Of a stretch of DNA of 64,000 nucleotides, positions 18,941 to 31,595 are shown in pieces. Origin of the DNA: Humidesulfovibrio sp. GTDB lineage: Bacteria; Desulfobacterota; Desulfovibrionia; Desulfovibrionales; Desulfovibrionaceae. The notes beneath the pieces were generated by a model. The model ran no database searches and was not told where the DNA came from. It saw only the letters and a program-made list of their open reading frames with translations. A program made the position numbers and the translations under genes. The stretch's first letter is position 1. Each line of letters opens with the position of its first letter. The stretch spans positions 117,075-181,074 of the forward strand of contig NZ_JAVHLD010000005.1 of assembly GCF_031082295.1 (NCBI RefSeq), read 5' to 3'.

Positions 18941-19843
18941 ATGGAATATTTCCTACAGCTATTTTTCGGCGGCCTGAGCCGGGGCAGCGTCTACGCGCTC
19001 ATCGCGCTGGGCTACACCATGGTTTACGGCATCATCGAGCTCATTAATTTCGCCCACGGCGAGATCTACATGATCGGCGCCTTCATGGGCCTCATCGTGG
19101 CCGGGGTGCTGACCGCGCTCGGCTGGCCCGCGCTGTCCATCCTGGCCATCGCGCTGGTGGTCTCGGTCCTGTACTCCGCCGCCTACGGCTACACGGTGGA
19201 GAAGATCGCCTACAAGCCGCTGCGCAACGCACCGCGCCTGGCCCCGCTCATCTCGGCCATCGGCATGTCGATCCTGCTCCAGAACTACATCATGCTCGCC
19301 CAGACCCCGGACTTTCTGCCTTTCCCCCGCCTCATCCCCGAGCTTGAGTTCATGGACCGCTTCAGCAACTACCTCGGCACGTCGGACATGTTCATCATCG
19401 TCACCTCGCTGGTGGTCATGATCGCGCTGACCTTCTTCATCAAGTTCACCCGCATGGGCAAGGCCATGCGCGCCACCGCCCAGAACAGGAAGATGGCCAT
19501 GCTCGTCGGCGTCAACGTCGACCAGGTCATCAGCGCCACGTTCGTCATCGGGTCGAGCCTGGCGGCGGTCGGCGGCGTGCTCATCGGCGCGCACGTGGGC
19601 CAGATCAACTTCGCCATCGGCTTCCTGGCGGGCATCAAGGCCTTCACTGCGGCGGTGCTTGGCGGCATCGGCAGCATTCCCGGCGCCGTGCTGGGCGGGC
19701 TGGTGCTGGGCTGGGCCGAGAGCTTCGCCACAGGCTATGTTTCGAGCGACTACGAAGACGTTTTCGCCTTTCTGCTGCTCGTGGTCATCCTGATCTTCCG
19801 CCCCGCTGGCCTGCTCGGCAAGCAGCGGGCGCAAAAGGTGTAG
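18941..19843 (+). CDS. livH: branched-chain amino acid ABC transporter permease LivH
   Basis: GYTMVYGIIELINFAHGEIYMIGAF signature. Confidence 0.95.
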   Translation: MEYFLQLFFGGLSRGSVYALIALGYTMVYGIIELINFAHGEIYMIGAFMGLIVAGVLTALGWPALSILAIALVVSVLYSAAYGYTVEKIAYKPLRNAPRLAPLISAIGMSILLQNYIMLAQTPDFLPFPRLIPELEFMDRFSNYLGTSDMFIIVTSLVVMIALTFFIKFTRMGKAMRATAQNRKMAMLVGVNVDQVISATFVIGSSLAAVGGVLIGAHVGQINFAIGFLAGIKAFTAAVLGGIGSIPGAVLGGLVLGWAESFATGYVSSDYEDVFAFLLLVVILIFRPAGLLGKQRAQKV

Positions 19844-19847
19844 CGCC

Positions 19848-21071
19848 ATGGTTGCCGCAAACATCATCAAACACCTCAAGGGCGCGCTCATCGCCTCGAT
19901 CTGGCTGGCGTTTCTGACCCTGCCCATCATGGTCATCCGCGTGGACACGGTTGAGAAGACCGTGACCTGGCGCTGGATGCACCTGGCCTACATGGCCGTT
20001 GGCAGCTTCGTGCTGGCCTTCATCTGGAACATCTTCCTGGAGCGGCGCGACCGCGGCCAGGCCAAGAAAGCCCTGGAGACCGTGGAGCGTGTCTCGGCCC
20101 TCTCCCAGTTCCTGTCCGATCCGCGCTTCGCCCGTCCGCTCATGGCCTTCGGGTTCCTTGTGGCGGCGGCCTTCCCCTGGTTCTTCTCCATGTACCAGAC
20201 GAACATCCTGGTCAGCGCGCTGATCTACGTGGTGCTCGGCCTGGGCTTGAACATCACGGTGGGCCTGGCCGGTCTGCTGGACCTGGGCTACGTGGCCTTC
20301 TACGCCGTGGGCGCCTACACCTACGCGCTTTTGAACTACCACTTCCACCTGGGGTTCTGGGCCGTGCTGCCCATGGGCGCGGTCATGGGCGCGTTCTTCG
20401 GCATCCTGCTGGGCTTCCCGGTGCTGCGCCTGCGCGGCGACTACCTCGCCATCGTGACGCTCGGCTTCGGGCAGATCATCCGCCTGGTGCTGGAAAACTG
20501 GAGCGCGTTCTCCTTCGGCCCGAGCGGCATCTCCAACATCGACAGGCCTGGGCTCTTCGGCATCACCTACTCGGTTGAGCAGGCCACCACCTACATGTAC
20601 TACATCATGCTGGCGCTGGTGGTCCTGACCATCTTCGTCACGGCCCGCCTGAAGGATTCTCGCATCGGGCGGGCCTGGCTGGCCCTGCGCGAGGACGAGA
20701 TCGCCTGCCAGGCCATGGGCATCGACAACACCCGCGCCAAGCTCATGGCGTTCGCCCTGGGCGCGACCCTGGCCTCGCTCATGGGCGTTGTCTTCGCGGC
20801 CAAGACCACCTTCATCAACCCCGCGAGCTTCACCTTCATGGAGTCGGCCATGATCCTGGCCATCGTGGTGCTGGGCGGCATGGGCTCGGTCCTGGGCGTC
20901 ATCCTGGGCGCGTTCATGCTCATGCTGCTGCCCGAGTACCTGCGCGCCTTCTCCGAGTACCGCATGCTCATCTTCGGGGCCACCATGGTGCTGATCATGG
21001 TCTTCAGACCCCAGGGGCTGGTTCGCGCCAAGCGCAAGGTCTACAAAATCAACACGGAAGCGGCGGGCTAG
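19848..21071 (+). CDS. livM: branched-chain amino acid ABC transporter permease LivM
   Basis: GLNITVGLAGLLDLGYVAFYAVGAY, GSVLGVILGAF. Confidence 0.94.
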   Translation: MVAANIIKHLKGALIASIWLAFLTLPIMVIRVDTVEKTVTWRWMHLAYMAVGSFVLAFIWNIFLERRDRGQAKKALETVERVSALSQFLSDPRFARPLMAFGFLVAAAFPWFFSMYQTNILVSALIYVVLGLGLNITVGLAGLLDLGYVAFYAVGAYTYALLNYHFHLGFWAVLPMGAVMGAFFGILLGFPVLRLRGDYLAIVTLGFGQIIRLVLENWSAFSFGPSGISNIDRPGLFGITYSVEQATTYMYYIMLALVVLTIFVTARLKDSRIGRAWLALREDEIACQAMGIDNTRAKLMAFALGATLASLMGVVFAAKTTFINPASFTFMESAMILAIVVLGGMGSVLGVILGAFMLMLLPEYLRAFSEYRMLIFGATMVLIMVFRPQGLVRAKRKVYKINTEAAG

Positions 21072-21074
21072 GCC

Positions 21075-21893
21075 ATGGCGCAGAACATGAACGAACTGAA
21101 CAACCAGAACACCGTGCTCTCGGTGCGCAACGTGAGCATGAACTTCGGCGGCCTGCGCGCGCTTTCCGAGGTCGACCTGGACGTGCACCCCGGCGAAGTG
21201 GTGGCGCTCATCGGCCCAAACGGCGCTGGCAAGACCACCTTCTTCAACTGCATCACCGGCATCTACACCCCCACCGAGGGCGTGGTGACGGCCTACCCCA
21301 AGACCGGCAAGCCCCGTCGCATCAACGGCATGCGCACCAACCTGGTGTGCGAGCTTGGCATGGCGCGCACCTTCCAGAACATCCGCCTGTTCCCGTCCAT
21401 GACGGCGCTTGAGAACGTCATGATCGGGCGGCACTGCCGCACCAAGACCGGCATTCTGGGCGCGGTGCTGCGCGGTTCGGGCACCCGGCGGGAGGAGCAG
21501 GAGGTCGTCGACAAGAGCTACGAGATGCTGACCAAGGTCGGCCTGGAAAAGCTCGCCAACGAGTACTCGCGCAACCTGCCCTACGGCGCCCAGCGCAGGC
21601 TGGAGATAGCCCGCGCCCTGGCCACGGAGCCCTTCCTGCTGCTGCTGGACGAGCCCGCCGCGGGCATGAACCCGCAGGAGACCGAGGAACTCAAGCAGAT
21701 GGTCATCCGCATCCGCGAGGAGTTCAAGGTGTCCGTGCTTCTGATCGAGCACGACATGAAGATGGTCATGAGCCTGTCCGACCGCATCTACGTCATGGAA
21801 TACGGCCGCATCATCTCCACCGGCACCCCGAAGGAAGTGAGCGAAGACCCGCAGGTCATCCGGGCCTATCTGGGGGAGGACGACGATGCTTGA
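21075..21893 (+). CDS. livG: branched-chain amino acid ABC transporter ATP-binding protein LivG
   Basis: GPNGAGKTT, LPYGAQRRLEIARALA, LLLDEPAAGMNP. Confidence 0.94.
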   Translation: MAQNMNELNNQNTVLSVRNVSMNFGGLRALSEVDLDVHPGEVVALIGPNGAGKTTFFNCITGIYTPTEGVVTAYPKTGKPRRINGMRTNLVCELGMARTFQNIRLFPSMTALENVMIGRHCRTKTGILGAVLRGSGTRREEQEVVDKSYEMLTKVGLEKLANEYSRNLPYGAQRRLEIARALATEPFLLLLDEPAAGMNPQETEELKQMVIRIREEFKVSVLLIEHDMKMVMSLSDRIYVMEYGRIISTGTPKEVSEDPQVIRAYLGEDDDA

Positions 21894-22593
21894 GCTTAAG
21901 AATATCGACACCTTCTACGGCAACATCCAGGCCCTGCGCGATGTGAGCATAAAGATCGGCGAGGGCGAGATCATCACGCTCATCGGGGCCAACGGCGCGG
22001 GCAAGAGCACCACGCTCATGACCATCTGCGGCGTGGTGCCGCCGAGAAACGGCGAGGTGCTGTTCCAGGGCCAGTCGCTCGGCGGCGTGTCCCCGGACAA
22101 GGTCGTGGCGCGCGGCATTTGCCAGGTGCCCGAGGGCCGTCTCATCTTCCCCGACCTGACCGTGCAGGAGAACCTGGACATGGGCGCCTTTCTGCGCTCG
22201 GACAAGGCCGGCATCAGGACCGACCTGGACCAGGTCTTCGCGCTGTTCCCCATCCTGAAGGAACGGCGCGGGCAGCTGGGCGGCACGCTTTCCGGCGGCG
22301 AGCAGCAGATGCTGGCCATCAGCCGCGCGCTCATGGCCCGGCCCAAGCTGCTCCTGCTCGACGAGCCCTCCCTTGGCCTAGCGCCGCTCATCATCCGGCA
22401 GATTTTCGACATCATCAAGCAGATCAACAGGGAGTCGAACACCACGATCTTTCTGGTGGAGCAGAACGCCAACCAGGCGCTCAAGGTGGCGCACAGGGGC
22501 TACGTCATGGAGAACGGGCGCATAACGCTCGAAGATTCCTGCGACAAGCTTCTTGCCAACGACGAGGTCAAGAAGGCATATCTGGGTCTCTAA
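21886..22593 (+). CDS. livF: branched-chain amino acid ABC transporter ATP-binding protein LivF
   Basis: GANGAGKST, LSGGEQQMLAISRALM; overlaps livG by 8 nt. Confidence 0.94.
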   Translation: MLELKNIDTFYGNIQALRDVSIKIGEGEIITLIGANGAGKSTTLMTICGVVPPRNGEVLFQGQSLGGVSPDKVVARGICQVPEGRLIFPDLTVQENLDMGAFLRSDKAGIRTDLDQVFALFPILKERRGQLGGTLSGGEQQMLAISRALMARPKLLLLDEPSLGLAPLIIRQIFDIIKQINRESNTTIFLVEQNANQALKVAHRGYVMENGRITLEDSCDKLLANDEVKKAYLGL

Positions 22594-24111
<1,518 letters not shown>

Positions 24112-24134
24112 AGCGCGCGAAGCAGGCTAGCCAT

Positions 24135-25682
<1,548 letters not shown>

Positions 25683-25723
25683 CGGCGTGACGAACACGCG
25701 CTCGCACCAGGGGAACTAAGGGT

Positions 25724-27148
25724 ATGCTCGGAACCACGGAATTGCTTGTCGTCGCCATTGTGGGGCTCATTGTTGTGGACCCCAAGAAGCTGCCGGACCT
25801 GATGAAGGGCCTGGGCAGGGCGCTTAGCGAATTCAAGCAGATGAGCGGCGACGTGAAGCGCACCTTTGAGCGCGAGGCCGAAATGGCCGACTTCGAGAAA
25901 CGCAAGGCCGAGGCGCATGAGCAGCTCTATGGCGACAAGGCCACTCAGGCCGAGGCCGCCGCGGAGCCGGAGCCGCTCATCGAGACCATGGAGCCCGTGG
26001 TCGTCCCCACCGCAGAGCCTGTTGCCGAAAGCGTTGCCGAACCCGTTGCCGACCCCGTCGCAGAGCCCGTCGCAGAACCCGTTGCCGAACCCGCGCCAGC
26101 AGCCGCAGAGCCGGTTGCTGATGCCGTTGCAGAGAGCGTTGAAGAAGCCGTTGGCGGGAGCGTTGCCGAGAGCGTTGCCGAACCCGTTGCCAAGAGCGAC
26201 GAGGCCGCGCCAGCTCCCGAGTCCGTTCCGGCCCCCGCGGAGTCTGCTCCGTTGCCCGCGCCCGCCGCTGAGGCCGGGCTCCCCGCCGAGGCCGAGCCGG
26301 TTCAGACCCCGGCGGAGGCCGCGCCGCCGCCACCTCCGCCACCGCCACCTCCGCCTGTCGGCGATGAGGCCGTTGGCGAGGGCCAGAGCGCCCGCATGAC
26401 GTTCATCGGCCACCTGCAGGACCTGCGCAAGGGCGTCACGCGCTCCCTCGTGGCCATCCTGGTGGGCTTCCTGGCCAGCTACGCCTTTGCCGGGCAGATG
26501 CTCAAGATCCTCATGCAGCCCATGCTCACGGCGCTGAAGCAGAGCCATTTCATCTACACCATCCCCACCGAGGCCTTCTTCGCCGAGATGTGGATCGCCT
26601 TCATCGCAGGCATGTTCCTGGCCAGCCCGTACATCTTCTACCAGATCTGGAGTTTTGTGGCGCCGGGGCTGTATTCCCACGAGCGGCGCTGGATCATTCC
26701 CATCGCCCTGTGCTCCGCCATCTTCTTTACCTTTGGCGCGATGTTCGGCTACTTCGTGGTCTTCCCCTTCGGGTTCGAGTTCTTCGCCAGCTACGCCAGC
26801 GACATTCTGTTCTTCACGCCGAAGCTCGACGAGTACCTGAGCTTCGCGCTCAAGCTCCTGTTCGCCTTCGGCATCGTGTTCGAACTGCCGCTGTTCATGT
26901 TCTTCCTGGCGCGGCTTGGCATCGTGAGCCATGTGGGCCTGCGGGCCAAGCGCAAGTACGCCATCCTCGGTTCGTTCATCGTGGCCGCGGCGCTCACCCC
27001 GCCCGACGCCCTCAGCCAGACCATGATGGCTGTGCCCCTGTGCCTGTTGTACGAGGTGGGCATATGGGGAGCGTACTTCTTCGGCAAAAAGAAGAAGGAA
27101 GCCCCGGCCGAGGATGCCGCCACCCCGCCGGGCGAGGCAGCCGCCTAG
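25724..27148 (+). CDS. fused TatA/B-TatC twin-arginine translocase protein
   Basis: N-term MLGTTELLVVAIVGLIVVDPKKLPDLMKGLGRALSEFKQ (TatA/B), repetitive Ala/Glu/Pro/Val linker, C-term MTFIGHLQDLRKGVTRSLVAILVGF...TALTPPDALSQ-type TatC, one continuous frame. Confidence 0.9.
   Translation: MLGTTELLVVAIVGLIVVDPKKLPDLMKGLGRALSEFKQMSGDVKRTFEREAEMADFEKRKAEAHEQLYGDKATQAEAAAEPEPLIETMEPVVVPTAEPVAESVAEPVADPVAEPVAEPVAEPAPAAAEPVADAVAESVEEAVGGSVAESVAEPVAKSDEAAPAPESVPAPAESAPLPAPAAEAGLPAEAEPVQTPAEAAPPPPPPPPPPPVGDEAVGEGQSARMTFIGHLQDLRKGVTRSLVAILVGFLASYAFAGQMLKILMQPMLTALKQSHFIYTIPTEAFFAEMWIAFIAGMFLASPYIFYQIWSFVAPGLYSHERRWIIPIALCSAIFFTFGAMFGYFVVFPFGFEFFASYASDILFFTPKLDEYLSFALKLLFAFGIVFELPLFMFFLARLGIVSHVGLRAKRKYAILGSFIVAAALTPPDALSQTMMAVPLCLLYEVGIWGAYFFGKKKKEAPAEDAATPPGEAAA
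26010..26210 (+). repeat. degenerate tandem GA(A/G)CCCGTTGCCG/GCAGAGCC repeat encoding EPVA(E/D) linker units
   Basis: Repeated gttgccgaacccgttgccgaccccgtcgcagagcccgtcgcagaacccgttgccgaa. Confidence 0.8.
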
Positions 27149-27316
27149 GGTCTAATGAACCGCGCCAGCCCGCCGATGAGTCGTTGTCGTGCGGGCCGGG
27201 GGCAGGGAAAAGCGGCTCGCGTCTTGACAACAGCCGCCGCCTCTGATCTTGGGTTGGGAGCGTCGCAACCTTTTGACTTGCATGGCGGCTAGTTGCGGCG
27301 CAAAGGAGATTCATCC

Positions 27317-27904
27317 GTGGCACAACGCGCGTCCAGTCTTTCGCGGACGACCAAGGAAACCGACATCCGGGTGGCCATCGCCGTGGACGGCGCAGGCGTC
27401 TGCGACATCCAGACCGGCATCGGCTTTGCCGACCACATGCTGACCCTCATGGCCTTCTGGGCCGGGTTCGACCTCACGGTGTCCTGCAAGGGCGACCTGC
27501 ACATCGACGCCCACCACAGCCTGGAGGACATCGGCCTCTCGCTCGGCCAGGCCCTGGCCGAGGCCTTGGGCGACAAGTTCGGCATCGCCCGCGTGGCGTC
27601 CGCCAAGGTCCCCATGGACGAGGCCCTGGCCGAAGTGGTGCTGGACCTGTCCGGCCGTCCCTACCTGGTCTATTGCGACGACCTCCTGCCAGCCATCATC
27701 GCGGGCGAGGAAAAGGACGTCTGGCGCGAATTCTTCAAGTCCCTGGCGCAGCGGGCCGGGATGAACCTGCACATACACTTTGCGTACGGAAAAAATGGCC
27801 ACCATCTGCTGGAAGCTGCCTTCAAGGCCCTGGGTCTGGCTCTGCGCCAGGCTGTCCAGGTTTGCCGGACGGGCGCGCCCAGCACCAAGGGGAGCGTAGA
27901 CTGA
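27317..27904 (+). CDS. hisB: imidazoleglycerol-phosphate dehydratase
   Basis: [26 protein letters not shown]-type [39 protein letters not shown]. Confidence 0.96.
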   Translation: MAQRASSLSRTTKETDIRVAIAVDGAGVCDIQTGIGFADHMLTLMAFWAGFDLTVSCKGDLHIDAHHSLEDIGLSLGQALAEALGDKFGIARVASAKVPMDEALAEVVLDLSGRPYLVYCDDLLPAIIAGEEKDVWREFFKSLAQRAGMNLHIHFAYGKNGHHLLEAAFKALGLALRQAVQVCRTGAPSTKGSVD

Positions 27905-28548
27905 TGCATAAGCGCACCATCGTTCATGTTTTGGCGATCCTAAGCCTTCTGGCGCTCGCGTCGCTGACGGGCTGCGCGCCCAAGCCCATCACCCCGCAGA
28001 TTCGGCCCATGGGCAACATCGCCGTGGCTGCCTTCACCGCGCCCAAGTACAACTGGGAACTGCTGGCCGGCTACCTGCCCGAGGAGGGCAAGGGCGTGAA
28101 GCCCGAGATACTCGCCCGCCTGGACGCGAACCTGGACCAGACCTTGCGCGCCCACGGCGTGAAGGTGTCGGCCACGCCAGCGGCCACGCGCCAGTGCCAG
28201 GAGATCGTGGTCTTCGAGCGCGCCGGCAAGTCCCGCGAGTCCGCCTGGTCCTACTGGCTGAACGTGGGCAAGTGCCTGCCCGCGGACTTCATCCTGGTGC
28301 CCCAGGTTTTGTACTGGCGCGAGCTTGAGGGCGGCGGCAGCCCGGCCTCGGTGGTCATGGACCTGTTCCTGCTGGACGTGAAGGCCGAGCGCGTGGTCAG
28401 CCGCTACCATTTCGACGAGACCCAGAAGGCCCTCTCCGACAACCTGCTCGACATGGGCAAGTTTGTGCGCCGCAAGGGCGAGTGGGTTTCGGCCGACGTG
28501 CTGGCCTCGGAAGGCATCGAGGCGGGCCTGCGGGAGATGGGGCTGTGA
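27904..28548 (+). CDS. hypothetical lipoprotein coupled between hisB and hisA
   Basis: Signal peptide with lipobox LTGC; start overlaps hisB stop (TGATG) and stop overlaps hisA start (GTGA). Confidence 0.85.
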   Translation: MHKRTIVHVLAILSLLALASLTGCAPKPITPQIRPMGNIAVAAFTAPKYNWELLAGYLPEEGKGVKPEILARLDANLDQTLRAHGVKVSATPAATRQCQEIVVFERAGKSRESAWSYWLNVGKCLPADFILVPQVLYWRELEGGGSPASVVMDLFLLDVKAERVVSRYHFDETQKALSDNLLDMGKFVRRKGEWVSADVLASEGIEAGLREMGL

Positions 28549-29282
28549 TCCTGTTCCCGGCTGTCGACATCAAGGACGGTCGTTGCGTGCGCCTGGAGCA
28601 GGGCCGCGCCGACGCCGTCACCGTGTTCGGCGAGGACCCGGCCGCCAGCGCCATGCACTGGGTGGCCCTGGGCGCGGAGTGGCTGCACATCGTCGACCTG
28701 GACGGGGCCTTCAGCGGGCTGCCGCGCAACGCCGAGCTGGTGGGGCGCATCTGCGCCGAGGCCAAGATCCCCGTGCAACTGGGCGGCGGCATCCGCGACC
28801 TGGCCACGGCCAAGGCCTACATCCAGGCCGGGGTGAGCAGGCTCATCATCGGCACCATCGCGCTGGAGGAGCCGGACCTCTTCGCCGAGCTCTGCGCCGC
28901 GCTGCCGGGCAAGGTCGGCGTCTCCCTCGACGCCGTGGACGGCAAGCTCAAGAGCCGCGGCTGGGTGACCGACGCGGGCCTGAGCGTGTCCGACGTGCTG
29001 CCGCGCATCGAGGCAGCGGGAGCCGCGTTCATCATCTACACCGACATCGCCCGCGACGGCATGCAGAGCGGGGTGAACATCCCGGCGCTGACGGCCCTGT
29101 GCGAGAGCACGAAGCTGCCCGTTGTGGCGGCTGGCGGCGTGACCAACCTGCAGGACCTGAAGAACCTGGCGCCGCTGTGCGCCAAGGGCCTGCAGGGAGC
29201 CATCACGGGGCGCGCCATCTACGCGGGCACGCTGAACTTCATCGACGGCCTGGCCTTCACCAAGGAGTGCCGCGCGGCGTAG
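28545..29282 (+). CDS. hisA: phosphoribosylformimino-5-aminoimidazole carboxamide ribotide isomerase
   Basis: [38 protein letters not shown]. Confidence 0.96.
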   Translation: MILFPAVDIKDGRCVRLEQGRADAVTVFGEDPAASAMHWVALGAEWLHIVDLDGAFSGLPRNAELVGRICAEAKIPVQLGGGIRDLATAKAYIQAGVSRLIIGTIALEEPDLFAELCAALPGKVGVSLDAVDGKLKSRGWVTDAGLSVSDVLPRIEAAGAAFIIYTDIARDGMQSGVNIPALTALCESTKLPVVAAGGVTNLQDLKNLAPLCAKGLQGAITGRAIYAGTLNFIDGLAFTKECRAA

Positions 29283-29312
29283 CCGGTTTACGAACATGTT
29301 GTGGAAAAGGAA

Positions 29313-29335
29313 GGGGGCCGCGCGGCCCCCTTTTT
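29313..29335 (+). terminator. rho-independent terminator after hisA
   Basis: GGGGGCCGCGCGGCCCCC followed by TTTTT. Confidence 0.9.
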
Positions 29336-29509
29336 CATTGGTCGTGCCGACCATCAAGCACCGACCGGTCATGCCTCCCCGCGCGCCATCCGCAGAATTC
29401 ACGTTGACACGGCAAAAATGTGGCGTAAGTATGCGCCCCTGGTGGGGGAAAACCTTCCATTCCGAGCCATTTCCCCGGGACCAACGGCCTCCGGGCAGGG
29501 GGAGAGCGC

Positions 29510-31204
29510 ATGATCGCCTGGATCGAGGCCCAACGGGCCGGACTCATCAATTCAAAGAACATCACCAACAACATCCTCTCCGGCTTCGTGGTCGGCGTCG
29601 TGGCCATCCCGCTGGCCATGGCCTTCGCCATCGCCTCCGGGGCCAAGCCGGAGCAGGGGCTTTACACGGCCATCGTTTCCGGGGCGGTGGTGTCCATCCT
29701 GGGCGGCTGCCGCCTGCAGATCGCCGGGCCCACCGGCGCCTTCATCGTCATCCTGGCGGCCATCACCGCCAAGTTTGGCGTCAGCGGGCTCATGATAGCC
29801 ACCCTGATGGCGGGTGTCATCCTGGTGCTGCTAGGCGCCATGCGCCTGGGCGCGGTGCTCAAGTTCATCCCCAGGCCGGTCATCGTCGGCTTCACCAGCG
29901 GCATCGCGGTGATCATCTGGGTGGGGCAGTGGAAGGATTTCTTCGGTCTGCCCAAACCCCACGGCGAGCTGTTCCACGAGAAGTTTTTGTCCCTGGTGGC
30001 GGCCTTTCCACACCTGAGCCTGAACACCACCATGCTGGGCTGCCTGAGCCTCGCGGTGCTGCTGCTCAGCCCCAGGGTGCTGAAGCGCATCCCCTCGCCC
30101 CTGGTGGCCATGGTGGTGGTGACGGCGCTGCAGGCGGCCTTCCAGTTCGAGGGCGTGGCCACCATCGGCACTGCCTTCGGCGGCATCCCCAGCACCCTGC
30201 CCACGCCCGGCCTGCCGGAAACCAGCCTGAATCAGGTGGTGCGGCTCATCGGCCCGGCCTTCACCATCGCCTTCCTGGGGGCCATCGAGTCCCTGCTCTC
30301 GGCCGTGGTGGCCGACGGCATGGCTGGCACGCGCCACAACTCCAACCAGGAGCTCATCGGCCAGGGCATCGCCAACATCCTTTGCCCGTTCTTCGGCGGG
30401 TTCGCGGCCACCGGGGCCATCGCCCGCACGGCCACCAACATCAAGAACGGCGCCACCAGCCCGCTGTCCGGCGTGGTGCACTCGGCGGTGGTGCTGCTGA
30501 CGGTACTGTTCCTGGCGCCCCTGGCCTCGAACATTCCGCTGTGCGCCCTGGCCGCCATCCTCTTCGTCGTGTCCTACAACATGTGCGAGGCCAGGCACTT
30601 CGCGGACCTGGTGCGCACCGGCCCCAAGGCCGACATCTTCATCCTGATCCTGACCTTTGGCCTGACGGTCTTCACGGACCTTGTGGTGGCGGTGAACGTG
30701 GGCGTGGGCATCGCCTCGCTGATCTTCATGGCGCGCATGGCCAACAGCGTGCAGGTGGTGGAGGACGACGCGGCCACCCGGCTGATCTACGGCGCGCCCG
30801 AAGGCGACGGGCATATCCACATCCACACGCCCGAGGAGATCGCCGAGTTCGACACCTGCTGCGAGACCGACGTCATGGTCTACACCATCAGCGGGCCGTT
30901 CTTCTTCGGCGCGGCGGAGCGCATCGAGAGCATCCTCTCCTCCATCAACGTGCCGGTGACGACCATCGTGCTGCGCTTCGGCAACGTGCCCTTCGTGGAC
31001 GCCACGGGAGTCAACGCCTTCCGCAACATCATCAAGCGCATGGAAGGCCACGGCATGCGCGTGGTTTTGTGCAACCTGCAGCCCTATGTGTTTGAGAAGT
31101 TCGACCGCGGCGGGATCCTGGACATGGTGGGCCGTGAGAACATCATCTCCAACATCCGCGACCTGCGGACCGTGTGCCCCTGCAAGCTGCCCCAGACCTC
31201 GTGA
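29510..31204 (+). CDS. SulP family inorganic anion transporter with STAS domain
   Basis: SGFVVGVVAIPLAMAFAIASG, IAGPTGAFIVIL, C-terminal STAS (VPFVDATGVNAFRNI). Confidence 0.93.
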   Translation: MIAWIEAQRAGLINSKNITNNILSGFVVGVVAIPLAMAFAIASGAKPEQGLYTAIVSGAVVSILGGCRLQIAGPTGAFIVILAAITAKFGVSGLMIATLMAGVILVLLGAMRLGAVLKFIPRPVIVGFTSGIAVIIWVGQWKDFFGLPKPHGELFHEKFLSLVAAFPHLSLNTTMLGCLSLAVLLLSPRVLKRIPSPLVAMVVVTALQAAFQFEGVATIGTAFGGIPSTLPTPGLPETSLNQVVRLIGPAFTIAFLGAIESLLSAVVADGMAGTRHNSNQELIGQGIANILCPFFGGFAATGAIARTATNIKNGATSPLSGVVHSAVVLLTVLFLAPLASNIPLCALAAILFVVSYNMCEARHFADLVRTGPKADIFILILTFGLTVFTDLVVAVNVGVGIASLIFMARMANSVQVVEDDAATRLIYGAPEGDGHIHIHTPEEIAEFDTCCETDVMVYTISGPFFFGAAERIESILSSINVPVTTIVLRFGNVPFVDATGVNAFRNIIKRMEGHGMRVVLCNLQPYVFEKFDRGGILDMVGRENIISNIRDLRTVCPCKLPQTS

Positions 31205-31234
31205 GCGCCCGGGCCGCGCATCGGCAAAAGAGAA

Positions 31235-31257
31235 GGGGGGCCAAGGCCCCCCTTTTT
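31235..31257 (+). terminator. rho-independent terminator after SulP gene
   Basis: GGGGGGCCAAGGCCCCCC followed by TTTTT. Confidence 0.9.
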
Positions 31258-31298
31258 CGTTGCGCCAGGCGCTGATGATCAAAACCGGTGCGGGGCGG

Positions 31299-31595
31299 CT
31301 AGCACTCGCCGTCGAGCAGGATGGCCAGGGCCTTGCCCGCGCGGGTGGCCTTGAACTCGATGATCTCGCAGGTGGCCGCGCCCTGGCTCACGAAGGGGTC
31401 CTGGGCCAGGATGGCGGCCAGTTCCTCGCGGGTGCCGGCGCGGGCCAGGATGACGCCGCCGTCGCGCGGTTCGCGCGGGCCGGAGACGAGGAAGAATCCG
31501 GCGCGGTAGTTGGCTTCCAGGAATTCGCGGTGGGCGGGCAGAAGCTCGTCGATGACGGCGAGCGGCTTCACGTAGTTGACGAGCACGAGGTACAT
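31299..31595 (-). CDS. YciI family protein
   Basis: 98 aa, MYLVLVNYVKPLAVIDELLPAHREFLEANYRAGFFLVSGP...DPFVSQGAATCEIIEF. Confidence 0.88.
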   Translation of the reverse strand: MYLVLVNYVKPLAVIDELLPAHREFLEANYRAGFFLVSGPREPRDGGVILARAGTREELAAILAQDPFVSQGAATCEIIEFKATRAGKALAILLDGEC

